DNA of 64,000 bases from DASRWT01 sp963748485. GTDB taxonomy: Bacteria; Methylomirabilota; Methylomirabilia; Rokubacteriales; CSP1-6. Position 1 is the first letter of the stretch. Each line of letters opens with the position of its first letter. Made by a program: the position numbers and the translations under genes. The notes beneath the pieces were generated by a model. It worked only from the letters and a program-made list of their open reading frames with translations. It made no database searches and was not told the DNA's origin. The stretch is from the NCBI GenBank assembly GCA_963748485.1, contig CAVVJF010000016.1:1-64000 (forward strand), read 5' to 3'. Below are positions 53,439-62,675 of this stretch, one piece after another.

Positions 53439-54912
53439 TTAGCTGACGGTGACGCGCAACACTTCCTCGACCGTCGTCACGCCGTCGAGGACCTTCTGCA
53501 GCGCGTTCTGCCGCAGGGTCTTCATGCCCTGCGCCAGCGCCATATCGCGGATCTCCGCGGTGGGAGCGTTGCGCAGGATCAGCTCGCGGAGCTGCTCGTT
53601 GATCGGCATGACCTCGTAGATGGCCACCCGACCCTTCATGCCGGTGAAGCTGCAGGCGTGGCACCCCTTGCCCTTGTAGAACTGGACGTGCCCCAGCCCT
53701 TGCGGGACATGACCATAGGGCACCAGGCTCTCCTCGTCCGCCTCATAGGGCTGCTTGCAGTCCTTGCAGATCTTCCGGCCCAGCCGCTGGGCGAGGATCA
53801 AGCTCAGAGCGGACGAGACCAGGAAGGGCGGGATGCCCATGTCGAGCAGCCGCGCGACGGTCGAGGGGCAGTCGTTGGTGTGCAGCGTGGTCAGGACGAG
53901 GTGGCCGGTGAGGGCCGCCCGGATGCCGATCTGCGCGGTCTCGAGATCCCGCGTCTCGCCGACGAGGATGATGTCCGGGTCCTGTCTCAAGAAGGATCGG
54001 AGGGCGGCCGCGAACGTTCGCCCGATGCCCTCGTTGACCTGCACCTGGTTGACGCCCTTCAGGTTGTACTCGACCGGATCTTCCGCCGTCATGATGTTCA
54101 CGTCCGGCGAGTTGATCGTGTGGATCGCCGAATAGAGCGTCGTGGTCTTGCCGGAGCCGGTGGGCCCGGTGATCAGGATCATGCCGTAGGGCTGATGGAT
54201 GGCGTGGGTGAACTGCTCCAGGCTCCAGGGATCGAAGCCGAGCATGGCGAGGTCGAGCTGGAGGGCATCCTTGTCCAGGATGCGCATGACGGTCTTCTCG
54301 CCGAAGATCGTGGGGAGCGTGGAGACGCGGAAGTCGATCTCGCGCTGGTTGTAGCGGAGTTTGATGCGGCCGTCCTGGGGCAAGCGGCGCTCGGCGATGT
54401 CGAGGGTCGACATGATCTTCACGCGGGAGGTCAGGGCCGCCTCCAGGCGCTTGGGCGGGGTCATGATCTCGTGGAGCACGCCGTCGATGCGGAAGCGCAC
54501 CCGGAACACCTTCTCGTAGGGCTCGAGATGGATGTCGGAGGCCCCCCGGCGGATCGCGTCCACCAGGATCATGTTGACGAGCCGGACGACGGGGGCCTCG
54601 TCCGCCGACTCCTTCAGCTCGAAGATGTCGGCCTTCGCCCACTGCTCGTCCTCGCCCTCGACGACCTCGACGTCGCCGACGGTGGCGTCCATCTCCGAGA
54701 TGACCTCGGCGATGCCGCTCGCCTGCGTCTCGTAAAGCCGCTCGATGGCCTTGCGGATGGCGCTTTGCGGCGCCACCACCGGCACCACGGTGAGGCCGGT
54801 CATGAAGCCGACGTCGTCGAGCGCGAAGACGTTGGTCGGGTCGGCCATGGCCAGGGTGATCGAGTTGCCGTCGCGCGTGATCGCCAGCACCTCGTACTTC
54901 CGGGCGATCTGC
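53439..54912 (-). pseudogene. pilB: 5'-truncated second pilB fused to cheA
   Basis: 490 codons colinear with PilB residues 89-578, from QIARKYEVL to the natural stop (53439). The MshEN N-terminal half (88 residues), the start codon and any ribosome-binding site are missing; at 54912 the sequence switches directly into cheA coding sequence in another frame. Walker A, Walker B, Asp and His boxes and the tetracysteine are intact. Residues upstream of the shared tract differ from pilB (LAITRDGNSITLAMADPTNV against LPIKRAGNQLTLAMADPTNV), as do codons at the 3' end (INEQLRELIL against ISEELREMML), so this was a separate pilB. The middle, 53614-54716, appears identical to 9436-10538. Not expressible as a normal ATPase in this arrangement. 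Confidence 0.88.
53614..54716 (-). repeat. Long near-identical inverted duplicate (copy B)
   Basis: Counterpart of 9436-10538, same length (1,103 bp), no internal gap. Divergence begins sharply on both sides. Confidence 0.85.
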
Positions 54913-56700
54913 GAGGGCCTCGCGCTCGCCGAGCCGCACCGCCGCCGCCGCGTCGAGGAGGCCGCCCCGCACCGCGCTCGCCCGGAGTCGGCCGGTGTCG
55001 ATGCCGCGGCCGTCATCCTCGATCTCGACGAACACCGCGCCGCCCTCCTGGTAGGCGCGCAGGTGCAGGGTGCCGTGCGGAGGCTTGCCCCCGGCGCGCC
55101 GCTCGTCCTCGGGCTCGATGCCGTGGAACACCGCGTTCTGCACGAGGTGCAGCAGGGGATCGGCGATCTGCTCGATGATGGTGTTGTCGAGCTCCACCCC
55201 TTCGCCCGCGAGCTGGAGATCCACCGATTTGCCGGCGTCGCGGGCGATGGCGCGGACCTGGCGCACGGAGCGCGCGAACAGAGTCCCGATGCGCACGAGC
55301 CGGGAGCGCGTGATCTCGCCGCGCAGCCCCCACGTCAGCCGCTGCACCTGGGCCGCGTCCTCGCGGACGGCGCGCACGAGGGCGGCGAGCTGGCTGTGCA
55401 CCTCGCCCACGTCGGCGGAGACCTCCGAGACCCGCCGCGACAGGATGTTGAAATCGTCGTATCGGTCGAACTCGAGCTCCTCGAAGTCGTGGGCGAAGGC
55501 GCCTCCCACGGGGGCGGACGGCGGGGCCGCCGGTGGGGCGCCGGCGCCGCCTCCGGTGCGCGCGCCCGACAGGGCGGGGAGCGCGGTGTACTCATACTTG
55601 CCCTCGAAGGTCCGCACCGCCTGGGCCATGCGCGAGCGGCTCCAGAGCAGGAGCTCGCCCACGCGGTCGAGCTGGCTCAGATGCTCGTCCATGCGCGAGC
55701 GGGCGACGACCAGCTCGCCGACCAGGTTCATCAGGGAGTCGAGGCGATCGACGGCGACCCGGATGCTGACCCGCGGGGTCCCCGCGGGTGCGCGGGCGGG
55801 GGCAAGATCGGCCTCGAGCGCGGTCCGGACGGGCGCCGCGACGATCGGCGCGACCCGGGCCAGGACGGCGGGGGCCGGAACAGCGACGGTGGGAACCTGC
55901 TCAACCTCGGCCGCCGCCGGGCTCATGAGCTCGGCGAGCAGACCCATCGCCCGGTCCACCGCGGCCTCGAGACCGCGCGGACGCTGGGGAGCGGCAAGCA
56001 TGAGGCGGATGGCGTCGGCGCTGGCCAGCATCGCGTCCACGGTGCCGGGCGCGAACGGCCGGCGCCCCTCCCGGAGGGCAACGAGCAGATCTTCCACCCG
56101 GTGCGCGAATTCGCCGATGGCCCGGCACCCGACGGTGAAGGCGGCGCCCTTGAGGGTGTGAAAGGCGCGAAAGAGCGTCGCCGCCTCCGCGTCCCGGTCG
56201 GCCCCACGCTCGATCGCCAGGAGCGAATGGGTGATCGCGTCGAGATGCTCGGCGGCCTCCGGTCCGAAGTACTCCAGCACGTCCGCGTTCGCGGCGAAGA
56301 AGCGGGCCAGCTCCTCGACGAGACCTCCCCGGGGCACCAGGGGGTCGGCTGGCTCGTCAATGGGTGCCGCTGGCTCGTCCCGGCCGGCGCTCACTCCCTC
56401 CAGCCCCTCGCGCAGCCGGCTCACCGCCGCCGGGAGCGCGGCGCCGATGGCCGTACGCTCCGTCTCGGCGGCCGACGCGGCCCGCTCCAGCATCTCCTCG
56501 ATCGCGGCGGCTTCCTCGGCAAGACGGGGGAAGCCGTGCAGCGCGGCGGCGCCGCGAAGCCGGTGGGCGACGAGCAGGAGCGGCTCGACGTCGCCGCCCG
56601 CGGACAGACCGGGAGCGCCGTCCTCGAGGATGGAGACCGTGTCCCAGGCCTCCATGAGGAAGATGCTCAGCAGGAACTCCCGATCCGGCCGCTCCGTCAT
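54913..56700 (-). pseudogene. cheA: CheA/PilL-type chemosensory histidine kinase, 3'-truncated
   Basis: 596 codons of a CheA-like kinase from ATG 56700. Two Hpt domains are present: residues 1-105 with H46 (AHRLRGAA) and 130-240 with H181 (FHTLKGAA). A Pro/Ala-rich linker follows, then the dimerisation domain (VSIRVAVDRLDSLMNLVGEL, ~310-345) and the start of the HATPase domain with N box LLHLVQNAVFHGIEPEDE and G1 box VEIEDDGRGID. The frame is replaced by pilB sequence just after RLGEREAL, where CheA normally continues into the F box, G2 box and CheW-like domain. The open frame runs on to 53743, but that part is only pilB out of frame. Phosphotransfer could not work as it stands. It is the last gene of the cheY-cheW-SBP-mcp run. 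Confidence 0.88.
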
Positions 56701-56729
56701 GACTCCGTCCGGCGGTCTCCCGTCGCCTC

Positions 56730-58589
56730 TTATCCGGAAAGCTTGAAGCGCGACAGCACGCGCGTGAGCTCGTCGGCGAGCCGCACGAGGTCGTCCACCG
56801 TCTTGCGGGTCTGCAGCACGCTCTGCTCCGTCTGCAGGGCGACGCCCGCGATGGCCTGGACGGCGTGGCCCACGTGCTCGGCGCCCTTGACCTGCTCCTG
56901 GGTCGACACCGAGATCTCCTGGGCCAGGCCTGCCGACTTCTGGGACACCGCCGCGATCTGGCGGAGGCTCTCGCCGGCCTCGGTGGTGACGCGATAGCCC
57001 GCCTCGACTTCGCGGGTGCCTTCCTCCATGGCGACCACCGCCTGATGCGTTTCGGACTGGAAGTTCTTGATGAGGGTCGCGATGTCCCTGGTGGCCTTCG
57101 CGGAGCGCTCAGCGAGCTTACGCACCTCGTCGGCGACGACGGCGAAGCGGAGGCCCGCCTCGCCGGCGCCCGCCGCCTCGATCGCGGCGTTCAGCGCGAG
57201 GAGGTTCGTCTGCGCGGCGATGTCGTCGATGGTGTTGACGATGTCCGAGATCTCGAGTGAGCGATCACCCAGGCTCTTGATCTTCTTGGAGACCCCCTGC
57301 ACCTCGCCGCGGATGCGCTGCATACCTTCGAGGCTGTTGCGCACCGCCTGCTCGCCCTGCTGGGCGGCCTCGAGGCCCTGGCGGGCGGCGCGCGCGGAGG
57401 CGTCCGCGGTGCCGGCGACGCTGCGAGCGGAGGTGCCGAGCTGCTCGGCGGTGCCGGTGGCCTGCATGGCGTCGCGCGCCTGGGCGCGGGCGCCCGTCTC
57501 GATCTGGCCCATCGACACGATCATGTCGTTCGCGCTGCCGGACACTTGCAGGGCGGCCTGGCGCACCTCCACCAGGATGGTGGCGATCTCGCCCACCATG
57601 ACGTTGATTGAGTCCACCACGCTCCCGAGCACGTCGGAGGTCACCTCGCCCCGCCGCGTGAGGTCGCCCTTGGAGACGTCCATCGTCACGTCGAGGAAGC
57701 GGGTGATATTGGCCTGGAGGTCCTGACGCTGCCGCCGCTCGGCGTCGCGCTCGGCCACCGTCTGCACGAGCGACCGGAGCCGCACGATGGAGTCGTTGAA
57801 GGTGCCGGCGAGCTGGCCAATCTCGTCCCGCGACTGCACGGGGGCGAGCTTGGAGAGGTCGCCCTTACCAACCTGCTCCGCGATCTTGACGAGCTGGGTG
57901 ACCGGCCTCGTGACCTGTCGGGCGAAGACGACCCCGGCCAGCGCGGCGGCCACTGCGAAGCCCGCGAAGGTCAGGAGGAGGTTGCGGCCGGCCTGGACGG
58001 CGGCGGTGGTGATGATGGACCGGTCCATCCCCACGCGCACGGTGCCGAGCTGCCCGGCCAGCACCGGCACCGCGATATCGATGACGTCGCGGTCGCTCCC
58101 GCCGGCGGGGTCCTTGAACGTGACGTCCTGCACCTTCTGCGACCAGTCCCCCGGCACCATGTTCTGGTCCACCAGGCCGGGCGGCACGAACGGCGCGAAG
58201 GTGTGAGCGATGAGCGTCTTCCCGGGGTCGTAGACCATCACGTAGGCCACGCCGGTGATGCCCGCCACCTGGTCCACCTGCGCCTGCACGGTGGAGGCGT
58301 CGCGCGTGAGGATCAGGTCCACCCCGGAGTTGGCGAGGCCCTTGGCGATGGCGGATCCCTTGGAGGTGAACTCCTCGGTGAGATTGGCGCGGAGCGCCTG
58401 CACCGATATCCACCACGTCAGGGCGGCGAGGGGTACGAGGATGAGAAACATGAAGATCGTGATCTTGGCGGCGAGCCCGAACGGGCCCCGCGCCGGACGC
58501 GCCGGCACCACCGCGGTGGGCGGCGGCGCTGGATCGGCCACACGCGCAGGCTCCACCTTCCCTCGCCCCCGCTCCGTCGTCGCTGACAT
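56730..58589 (-). CDS. Methyl-accepting chemotaxis protein
   Basis: 619-aa chemoreceptor. N-terminal cytoplasmic tail (~37 aa, Pro-rich), TM1 (residues ~40-62, ITIFMFLILVPLAALTWWIS), a periplasmic ligand domain of about 140 aa of single-Cache/PAS-like appearance (GITGVAYVMVYDPGKTLIAH), TM2 (~205-228), and HAMP (RQVTRPVTQLVKIAEQVGKG). A second HAMP-like linker and the long signalling coiled coil follow, with the hairpin tip IVNTIDDIAAQTNLLALNAA and EAAGAGEAGLRFAVVADEVR. No C-terminal CheR-docking pentapeptide. It lies between a binding-protein gene and cheA, so ligand sensing may go through that binding protein. Confidence 0.93.
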   Translation of the reverse strand: MSATTERGRGKVEPARVADPAPPPTAVVPARPARGPFGLAAKITIFMFLILVPLAALTWWISVQALRANLTEEFTSKGSAIAKGLANSGVDLILTRDASTVQAQVDQVAGITGVAYVMVYDPGKTLIAHTFAPFVPPGLVDQNMVPGDWSQKVQDVTFKDPAGGSDRDVIDIAVPVLAGQLGTVRVGMDRSIITTAAVQAGRNLLLTFAGFAVAAALAGVVFARQVTRPVTQLVKIAEQVGKGDLSKLAPVQSRDEIGQLAGTFNDSIVRLRSLVQTVAERDAERRQRQDLQANITRFLDVTMDVSKGDLTRRGEVTSDVLGSVVDSINVMVGEIATILVEVRQAALQVSGSANDMIVSMGQIETGARAQARDAMQATGTAEQLGTSARSVAGTADASARAARQGLEAAQQGEQAVRNSLEGMQRIRGEVQGVSKKIKSLGDRSLEISDIVNTIDDIAAQTNLLALNAAIEAAGAGEAGLRFAVVADEVRKLAERSAKATRDIATLIKNFQSETHQAVVAMEEGTREVEAGYRVTTEAGESLRQIAAVSQKSAGLAQEISVSTQEQVKGAEHVGHAVQAIAGVALQTEQSVLQTRKTVDDLVRLADELTRVLSRFKLSG

Positions 58590-58604
58590 CGTCGTTCCTC
58601 CTCG

Positions 58605-59924
58605 CTACGCCTTGACCGCAGAGTTCCAGTCGTGGACGGGAACCCAGCGGCCGTTCTCGACCCGGGTGAAGTAGACGCTGTCGAGCCCCTGATGTCGCTC
58701 GGGACCGAAGTTCAAGGGCGCGGCGATGCCGAGATCCACGTTGCGCATGCTTTCGAGGGCCCCGCGGAAGCCGGCCCGCGTCGGGTGGGCGCCGGCGCGC
58801 CGGAGACCCTCCGCAATGACCTTGGCGTTGACGAATCCCTCGAAGCTGATGAAGGACAGCTTCTGCGGCGCGTACTTGGGATCGCGCCGGGTTTTCGGCA
58901 CCGAGGGCTTGTGCCGCTCCATGAGGGACCGGTACTCGACCACGCCCGGTAGGCTGATGTCGTCGTAGCTGGGGACCACCTGGGAGTTCACGAGCGCCGG
59001 CGTGTAGTCGCGCCCCGAGGCCTTGCCGTGCTGCACGAGCAGGGCGAGCATGGCGTCCGAGCCCACGAAGGACACGTTGGCGATGGGCACGCCCCAGCCG
59101 AGGTCGCGCGCGCTGCGCACGAAGGCGCCGCAGCCCTGGTAGGCGCCGGTGCACAGGACCACGTCGACGCCGGCGCGGCGAAGCTCCTGAACGGCGGGGG
59201 CCATGTCGTCCTCGAACTTGGCGCCCCGGCGGTAGGTGGCTTCCGCGGTGATGCGCGCGCCCCGGAGCGCCAGACCGCGCGCGACCCCGTCGGTGCCGCT
59301 GCGCCCGTAGGCGTCGACCTGGTAGAAGACGCCGAACTTCCGCGCCCCCTGGTCCCAGAAGCGATCGACGAGCGCCATCATCTCCTGGCGGTACGAAGCC
59401 CGGATGTTGAAGACGTGCTCGACATAGGGCGCCTCCCGCTGGGGCTGGGCGCCGGTGAAGTTGCCGACCAGGATCACCTGCTGGGCGGCGTACCGCTTGA
59501 TCACCGGCAGCGCCCGCGTGAGGGTCGGCGTGCCCACGTAGTTCGACAGGAAGAAGACGTTCTCCTTCTCGACCAGGTGGAGGGTGTTGCGGATGCAAGG
59601 CGTGGGCTCGTAGCCGTCGTCGAGCGCCACCACGGTGATCGTGCGGCCGTTGATCCCGCCGCGGCTGTTCACTTCGTCGTAGTAGACCTGGGCGCCGCGG
59701 AAGAACTCGGTGCCCAGCCCCGCCGCGGTGCCCTTGAAGGCCGCGCTCATACCCACGCGGATCTCGCGCGCGCTGACGCCGGGCACCGCGGTGACCTCCA
59801 TTGCGCCCGCGCGAGCGGGGGCCGCCGCGCTCGACGCCTGGGCCCCCGCGCGGGTCGCCAGGCCGCCCGCCATGCCGCTTCCGAGTCCCGCCGACAGCAG
59901 TCGAAGTACCGTCCGCCGCTCCAT
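58605..59924 (-). CDS. Liv-type periplasmic binding protein within the chemosensory cluster
   Basis: 439-aa Peripla_BP_6 protein. ATG 59924 gives an N-terminal signal with a double arginine (ERRTVLRLLSAG) and AGAQA cleavage, possibly Tat-exported. Mature region: REIRVGMSAAFKGTAAGLGT, YDEVNSRGGINGRTITVVAL, FFLSNYVGTPTLTRALPVIK and FGVFYQVDAYGRSGTDGVAR. The fold is that of LivK-like amino-acid binding proteins. No permease or ATPase gene is adjacent; instead it lies between cheW and mcp, which suggests it presents a ligand to the chemoreceptor rather than to a transporter (inference). Confidence 0.88.
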   Translation of the reverse strand: MERRTVLRLLSAGLGSGMAGGLATRAGAQASSAAAPARAGAMEVTAVPGVSAREIRVGMSAAFKGTAAGLGTEFFRGAQVYYDEVNSRGGINGRTITVVALDDGYEPTPCIRNTLHLVEKENVFFLSNYVGTPTLTRALPVIKRYAAQQVILVGNFTGAQPQREAPYVEHVFNIRASYRQEMMALVDRFWDQGARKFGVFYQVDAYGRSGTDGVARGLALRGARITAEATYRRGAKFEDDMAPAVQELRRAGVDVVLCTGAYQGCGAFVRSARDLGWGVPIANVSFVGSDAMLALLVQHGKASGRDYTPALVNSQVVPSYDDISLPGVVEYRSLMERHKPSVPKTRRDPKYAPQKLSFISFEGFVNAKVIAEGLRRAGAHPTRAGFRGALESMRNVDLGIAAPLNFGPERHQGLDSVYFTRVENGRWVPVHDWNSAVKA

Positions 59925-59949
59925 CACCGGCCTCCTTGCCTCTAGTGGT

Positions 59950-60396
59950 TCACGCTCGAGCGCCACTCATGACGCCGGGCAGTGCGCTCAGCATCGCTCC
60001 CGCGTCGAGGACCGCGATCGAGCCATCGTCGCCGGCGGCGCTCGCCCCCACGAAGCGGCCGCCGGGGCCCGCCGGCGGCGCCGTGTCTCCGTCACGCGAC
60101 ACCAGGGGTTCCAGCCCCAGCACCGCGTCCACCACCGCCGCCGCCGTCCACGGCCCGTGACCGAGCACGAGGCCCAGCGTCTGCCCCTTCGCCTCGCGAG
60201 CGGGCAGGCCAAGCAACGGGGCCAGGTCCACCACCGGCATCACGGTGCCGCGCAGGTTCGCGAGCCCCAGCACCAAGGCCGGCGCCAGGGGCAGCGGCGT
60301 GATCGCGTCGAACATCACCATCTCGCGCGCCTCCGCCACGTCCACCGCGAAGCGGTGACCACCGAGCGTGAAGGCGCAGGCCCGCGTGGACGCCAT
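59950..60396 (-). CDS. cheW: CheW-like adaptor protein
   Basis: 148-aa single CheW domain coupling receptor to CheA: FTLGGHRFAVDVAEAREMVM, ALVLGLANLRGTVMPVVDLA, LLGLPAREAKGQTLGLVLGH. The GLANLRGTVMPVVDL stretch is the receptor/kinase-binding signature. The C-terminal part has a Gly/Pro-rich insert. It lies 9 bp after cheY and 25 bp before the binding-protein gene. Confidence 0.92.
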   Translation of the reverse strand: MASTRACAFTLGGHRFAVDVAEAREMVMFDAITPLPLAPALVLGLANLRGTVMPVVDLAPLLGLPAREAKGQTLGLVLGHGPWTAAAVVDAVLGLEPLVSRDGDTAPPAGPGGRFVGASAAGDDGSIAVLDAGAMLSALPGVMSGARA

Positions 60397-60405
60397 CGCG
60401 TCCCG

Positions 60406-60768
60406 CTAGGGCGCGAAGCGGCGCACCGCCTCGAGCAGCTGCTCGGCGGTGAAGGGCTTGTCGAGGTACTCGTCGGCGCCCTGGCGCTTCCCCCAGATCC
60501 GGTCGCTTTCCTGGTTCTTCGAGCTCACCACCACCACCGGGGTGTCCTTGGTGCGCCCGTCGCGCTTGATGCTCCGGAGGATCTCGTAGCCGTTCCGCTT
60601 GGGCAGGACGATGTCGAGCAGCAGCACGTCCGGCTGCTCCTCGGCGACCTTGTCCTCGAGTCGCTCCCCGTCGATCAGGGTCACCACCTTGTGTCCGGCG
60701 GTGCGGAGGATGCCCTCCATCATGGTGAGCTCGGAGTACGCGTCGTCCACGACCATCACCTTGCCCAT
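60406..60768 (-). CDS. CheY-like response regulator (PilG/PilH type)
   Basis: 120-aa stand-alone receiver domain. I start at ATG 60768 (MGKVMVVDDAYSEL). Acidic pair DD at residues 8-9, phospho-acceptor Asp in VLLLDIVLPKRNGYEIL, conserved Ser/Thr in VVVVSSKNQES and Lys in YLDKPFTAEQLLEAVRRF. The GKRQGADEYLDKPF segment resembles PilG/PilH of the Pil-Chp pathway, which controls PilB/PilT rather than flagella. First gene of the chemosensory operon. A 9-bp hairpin lies 25 nt upstream of the start. Confidence 0.92.
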   Translation of the reverse strand: MGKVMVVDDAYSELTMMEGILRTAGHKVVTLIDGERLEDKVAEEQPDVLLLDIVLPKRNGYEILRSIKRDGRTKDTPVVVVSSKNQESDRIWGKRQGADEYLDKPFTAEQLLEAVRRFAP

Positions 60769-60792
60769 AGCGTGTCCTCTCATTCGGGTTCT

Positions 60793-60817
60793 TGCGCGCA
60801 CCCTGAGCGTGCGCGCA
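60793..60817 (-). promoter_or_regulatory. Hairpin in the leader of the chemosensory operon
   Basis: Perfect 9-bp stem TGCGCGCAC (60793-60801) / GTGCGCGCA (60809-60817), 7-nt loop, within the 243-bp gap upstream of the cheY-like gene. I see no clear -35/-10 in this gap. Confidence 0.4.
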
Positions 60818-61011
60818 GACGGCAGCCGGCCCCGTGCGCTGCAAGGGGGAGGCCACGGGGTGTCACCGCCGGTGCCGGTGCGCGGACGGGTCCCGCGGGC
60901 TCTGGGATCGAGCCCCGATCGCCCAATACTGTCGTGGGCTTGGAAGACTGGAGGCGAGCGAGCCCCCGCGGGACTTCAGCGGCGTGCGGTGACGCTCAGG
61001 GGCAGGGAAAC

Positions 61012-62586
61012 TTACAAGCGCGGAAGGCGCGTCCCGGGCCCGACACTGTCATGCGCGATGACGTCAGCGGCGGGACGTGCCGCGGGAGGCCGAAAAAAGC
61101 GCGCGTACTCGAAGCCGATCCAGAGCACGAAGTAGAGCCCCAGCTGCAGCGACACCGCCGCGAAGAACGTGAGCAGCTCTCGTGAGACGGCCTCGAAGGC
61201 ATAGGCCGCCGCCATGACGCCGGCGAGCAGCGCCATCTCGACGAGGCTCACCGTGTCCGCGCGGCCGTGCCGCCAGGGCAGGAGCACGAGGAGGACGAGG
61301 AAGCCGTAGTAGTAGCCGGTGGGGGACAGCGCGCAGTAGAGGAGGGGGACGGCGTACATGAGGCTCTCGAGCGCCCTGGCGCGCAGGACGAGCGGCAGCG
61401 CGAGCGCAGCGTAGAGCAGCGCGGCGAGGCCCAGCGCCCAGGAGGCGGGGCGGGCGGCAATGAGGGCGGCGTGGGACACGAACACGCTGCCGTCGGAGCC
61501 CTGGGTCCAGGGGGCGGAGTACGCGGCGACCATGGCGCCCAGCCCCACCGCGTTAACGAAGGCCCCTTCGCCGTGGCGCCGAATCTTGGCGCCGTAGTCG
61601 GTGAGAGAGACGACCTCCTCGCCCACGGTGGCCAGCGCGACCCCCCCGATGAGGAGGACGGCCAGTGCGGCGATCAGGCTTCGGCCGGCCCCCGCTTCCG
61701 TGCCCGTCTGCCGGCCCCGCGCCCACTTCACCAGCAGCGGGACCAGGAAGAGCAGAGGGAAGATCCGGGCCAGCGCGGCGTAGCCGAGCAGCGAGCCGGC
61801 GGCCGTGAACCAGCCGCGCGAGAAGGCGGCGCCGCCCATCACCAGCGCGGCGAGCCAGTCCCAGCGCAGGAGCGAGCCCCCGATGAAGTCGAAGCGCGCG
61901 AGCGGGCTCAGCCAGAGGAACGCGAAGGCCAGGATGGCGGGCATGGACCCGAAGCCCCACCACGCGAACGCAAAGGCCAGCAGCATGAGAGAGTAGTCGA
62001 ACGAGGTGAGGAGCGTGACGGTGGACGCGCCGGCGGGGAAGCCACGGACGAGCAGGTGCAGCAGCAAGGCGCGGGGGGGTGGATCGTTGTAGCCGTGGTC
62101 TTGGAGCAGGCCCCGCCACTCGTTGATCTGGGGACCGAAGTAGCGGAGGTCACGCTTGAAGGCCTCCCAGCGCTCGGGAGAGAAGCGGCCGCGCACCGCG
62201 GCCGAGTCGACGGTGGCGGCCTCTCGCAGTCCGTAGGTGCCCAGATCGCGCAGGTGCGTGACGTAGTCGAAAGCGCCGAGCTCGCGCCCGGCGACGAGCG
62301 TGGCCTCGTAGAGACGCGTGTAGCCGAGCTCCGGTAGATACTTGGCGCCCATGAAGTAGTGGAAGCTGTCCCAGTAGTGGATGTGGGCGGGGGCGGGCGG
62401 CGTGCCCCGCTGCGGATGCAGCAGGCTGAAGTTCGGATAGGAGAGCGCCGCCGCGACGAGCAGCGCGGCGGAGAGCGCGCGCAGCCGCCCCGTCACCGGA
62501 CGGCCCGCGGCGAGCCAGAGATACACGCCGCCCAGCACCGCGAGCAGGATCAGACGCGCCAGCCGCACCGCGTGCTCGGGGCTCAT
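61012..62586 (-). CDS. Polytopic membrane protein, glycosyltransferase-like
   Basis: 524-aa protein with about ten to twelve hydrophobic helices. After helix 2 a long loop carries HIHYWDSFHYFMGAKYLPEL and GYTRLYEATLVAGRELG, similar in position to the acidic loop of GT-C fold membrane glycosyltransferases, then NDPPPRALLLHLLVRGFPAG and GSLLRWDWLAALVMGGAAFS. I cannot assign a specific family; GT-C type (lipid-linked sugar donor) is the best guess. It is upstream of and co-oriented with the chemosensory genes but 243 bp away, and divergent from the hydantoinase gene (89 bp). Confidence 0.65.
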   Translation of the reverse strand: MSPEHAVRLARLILLAVLGGVYLWLAAGRPVTGRLRALSAALLVAAALSYPNFSLLHPQRGTPPAPAHIHYWDSFHYFMGAKYLPELGYTRLYEATLVAGRELGAFDYVTHLRDLGTYGLREAATVDSAAVRGRFSPERWEAFKRDLRYFGPQINEWRGLLQDHGYNDPPPRALLLHLLVRGFPAGASTVTLLTSFDYSLMLLAFAFAWWGFGSMPAILAFAFLWLSPLARFDFIGGSLLRWDWLAALVMGGAAFSRGWFTAAGSLLGYAALARIFPLLFLVPLLVKWARGRQTGTEAGAGRSLIAALAVLLIGGVALATVGEEVVSLTDYGAKIRRHGEGAFVNAVGLGAMVAAYSAPWTQGSDGSVFVSHAALIAARPASWALGLAALLYAALALPLVLRARALESLMYAVPLLYCALSPTGYYYGFLVLLVLLPWRHGRADTVSLVEMALLAGVMAAAYAFEAVSRELLTFFAAVSLQLGLYFVLWIGFEYARFFRPPAARPAADVIAHDSVGPGTRLPRL

Positions 62587-62675
62587 CGCTGGGCAAAGTC
62601 TAGCAAGGGGCGGCGCGCGGACCCAGCAATGCCGGGCGGTTGACGGCCCCCGGTGCCGCTCCTAGACTCTGGGCC

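Noticed and set aside
53743..56700. 985-aa CheA-like protein as one long gene
   Set aside because: Only the first ~596 codons are CheA; the rest is pilB sequence read in the wrong frame, so this is not a true fusion protein.
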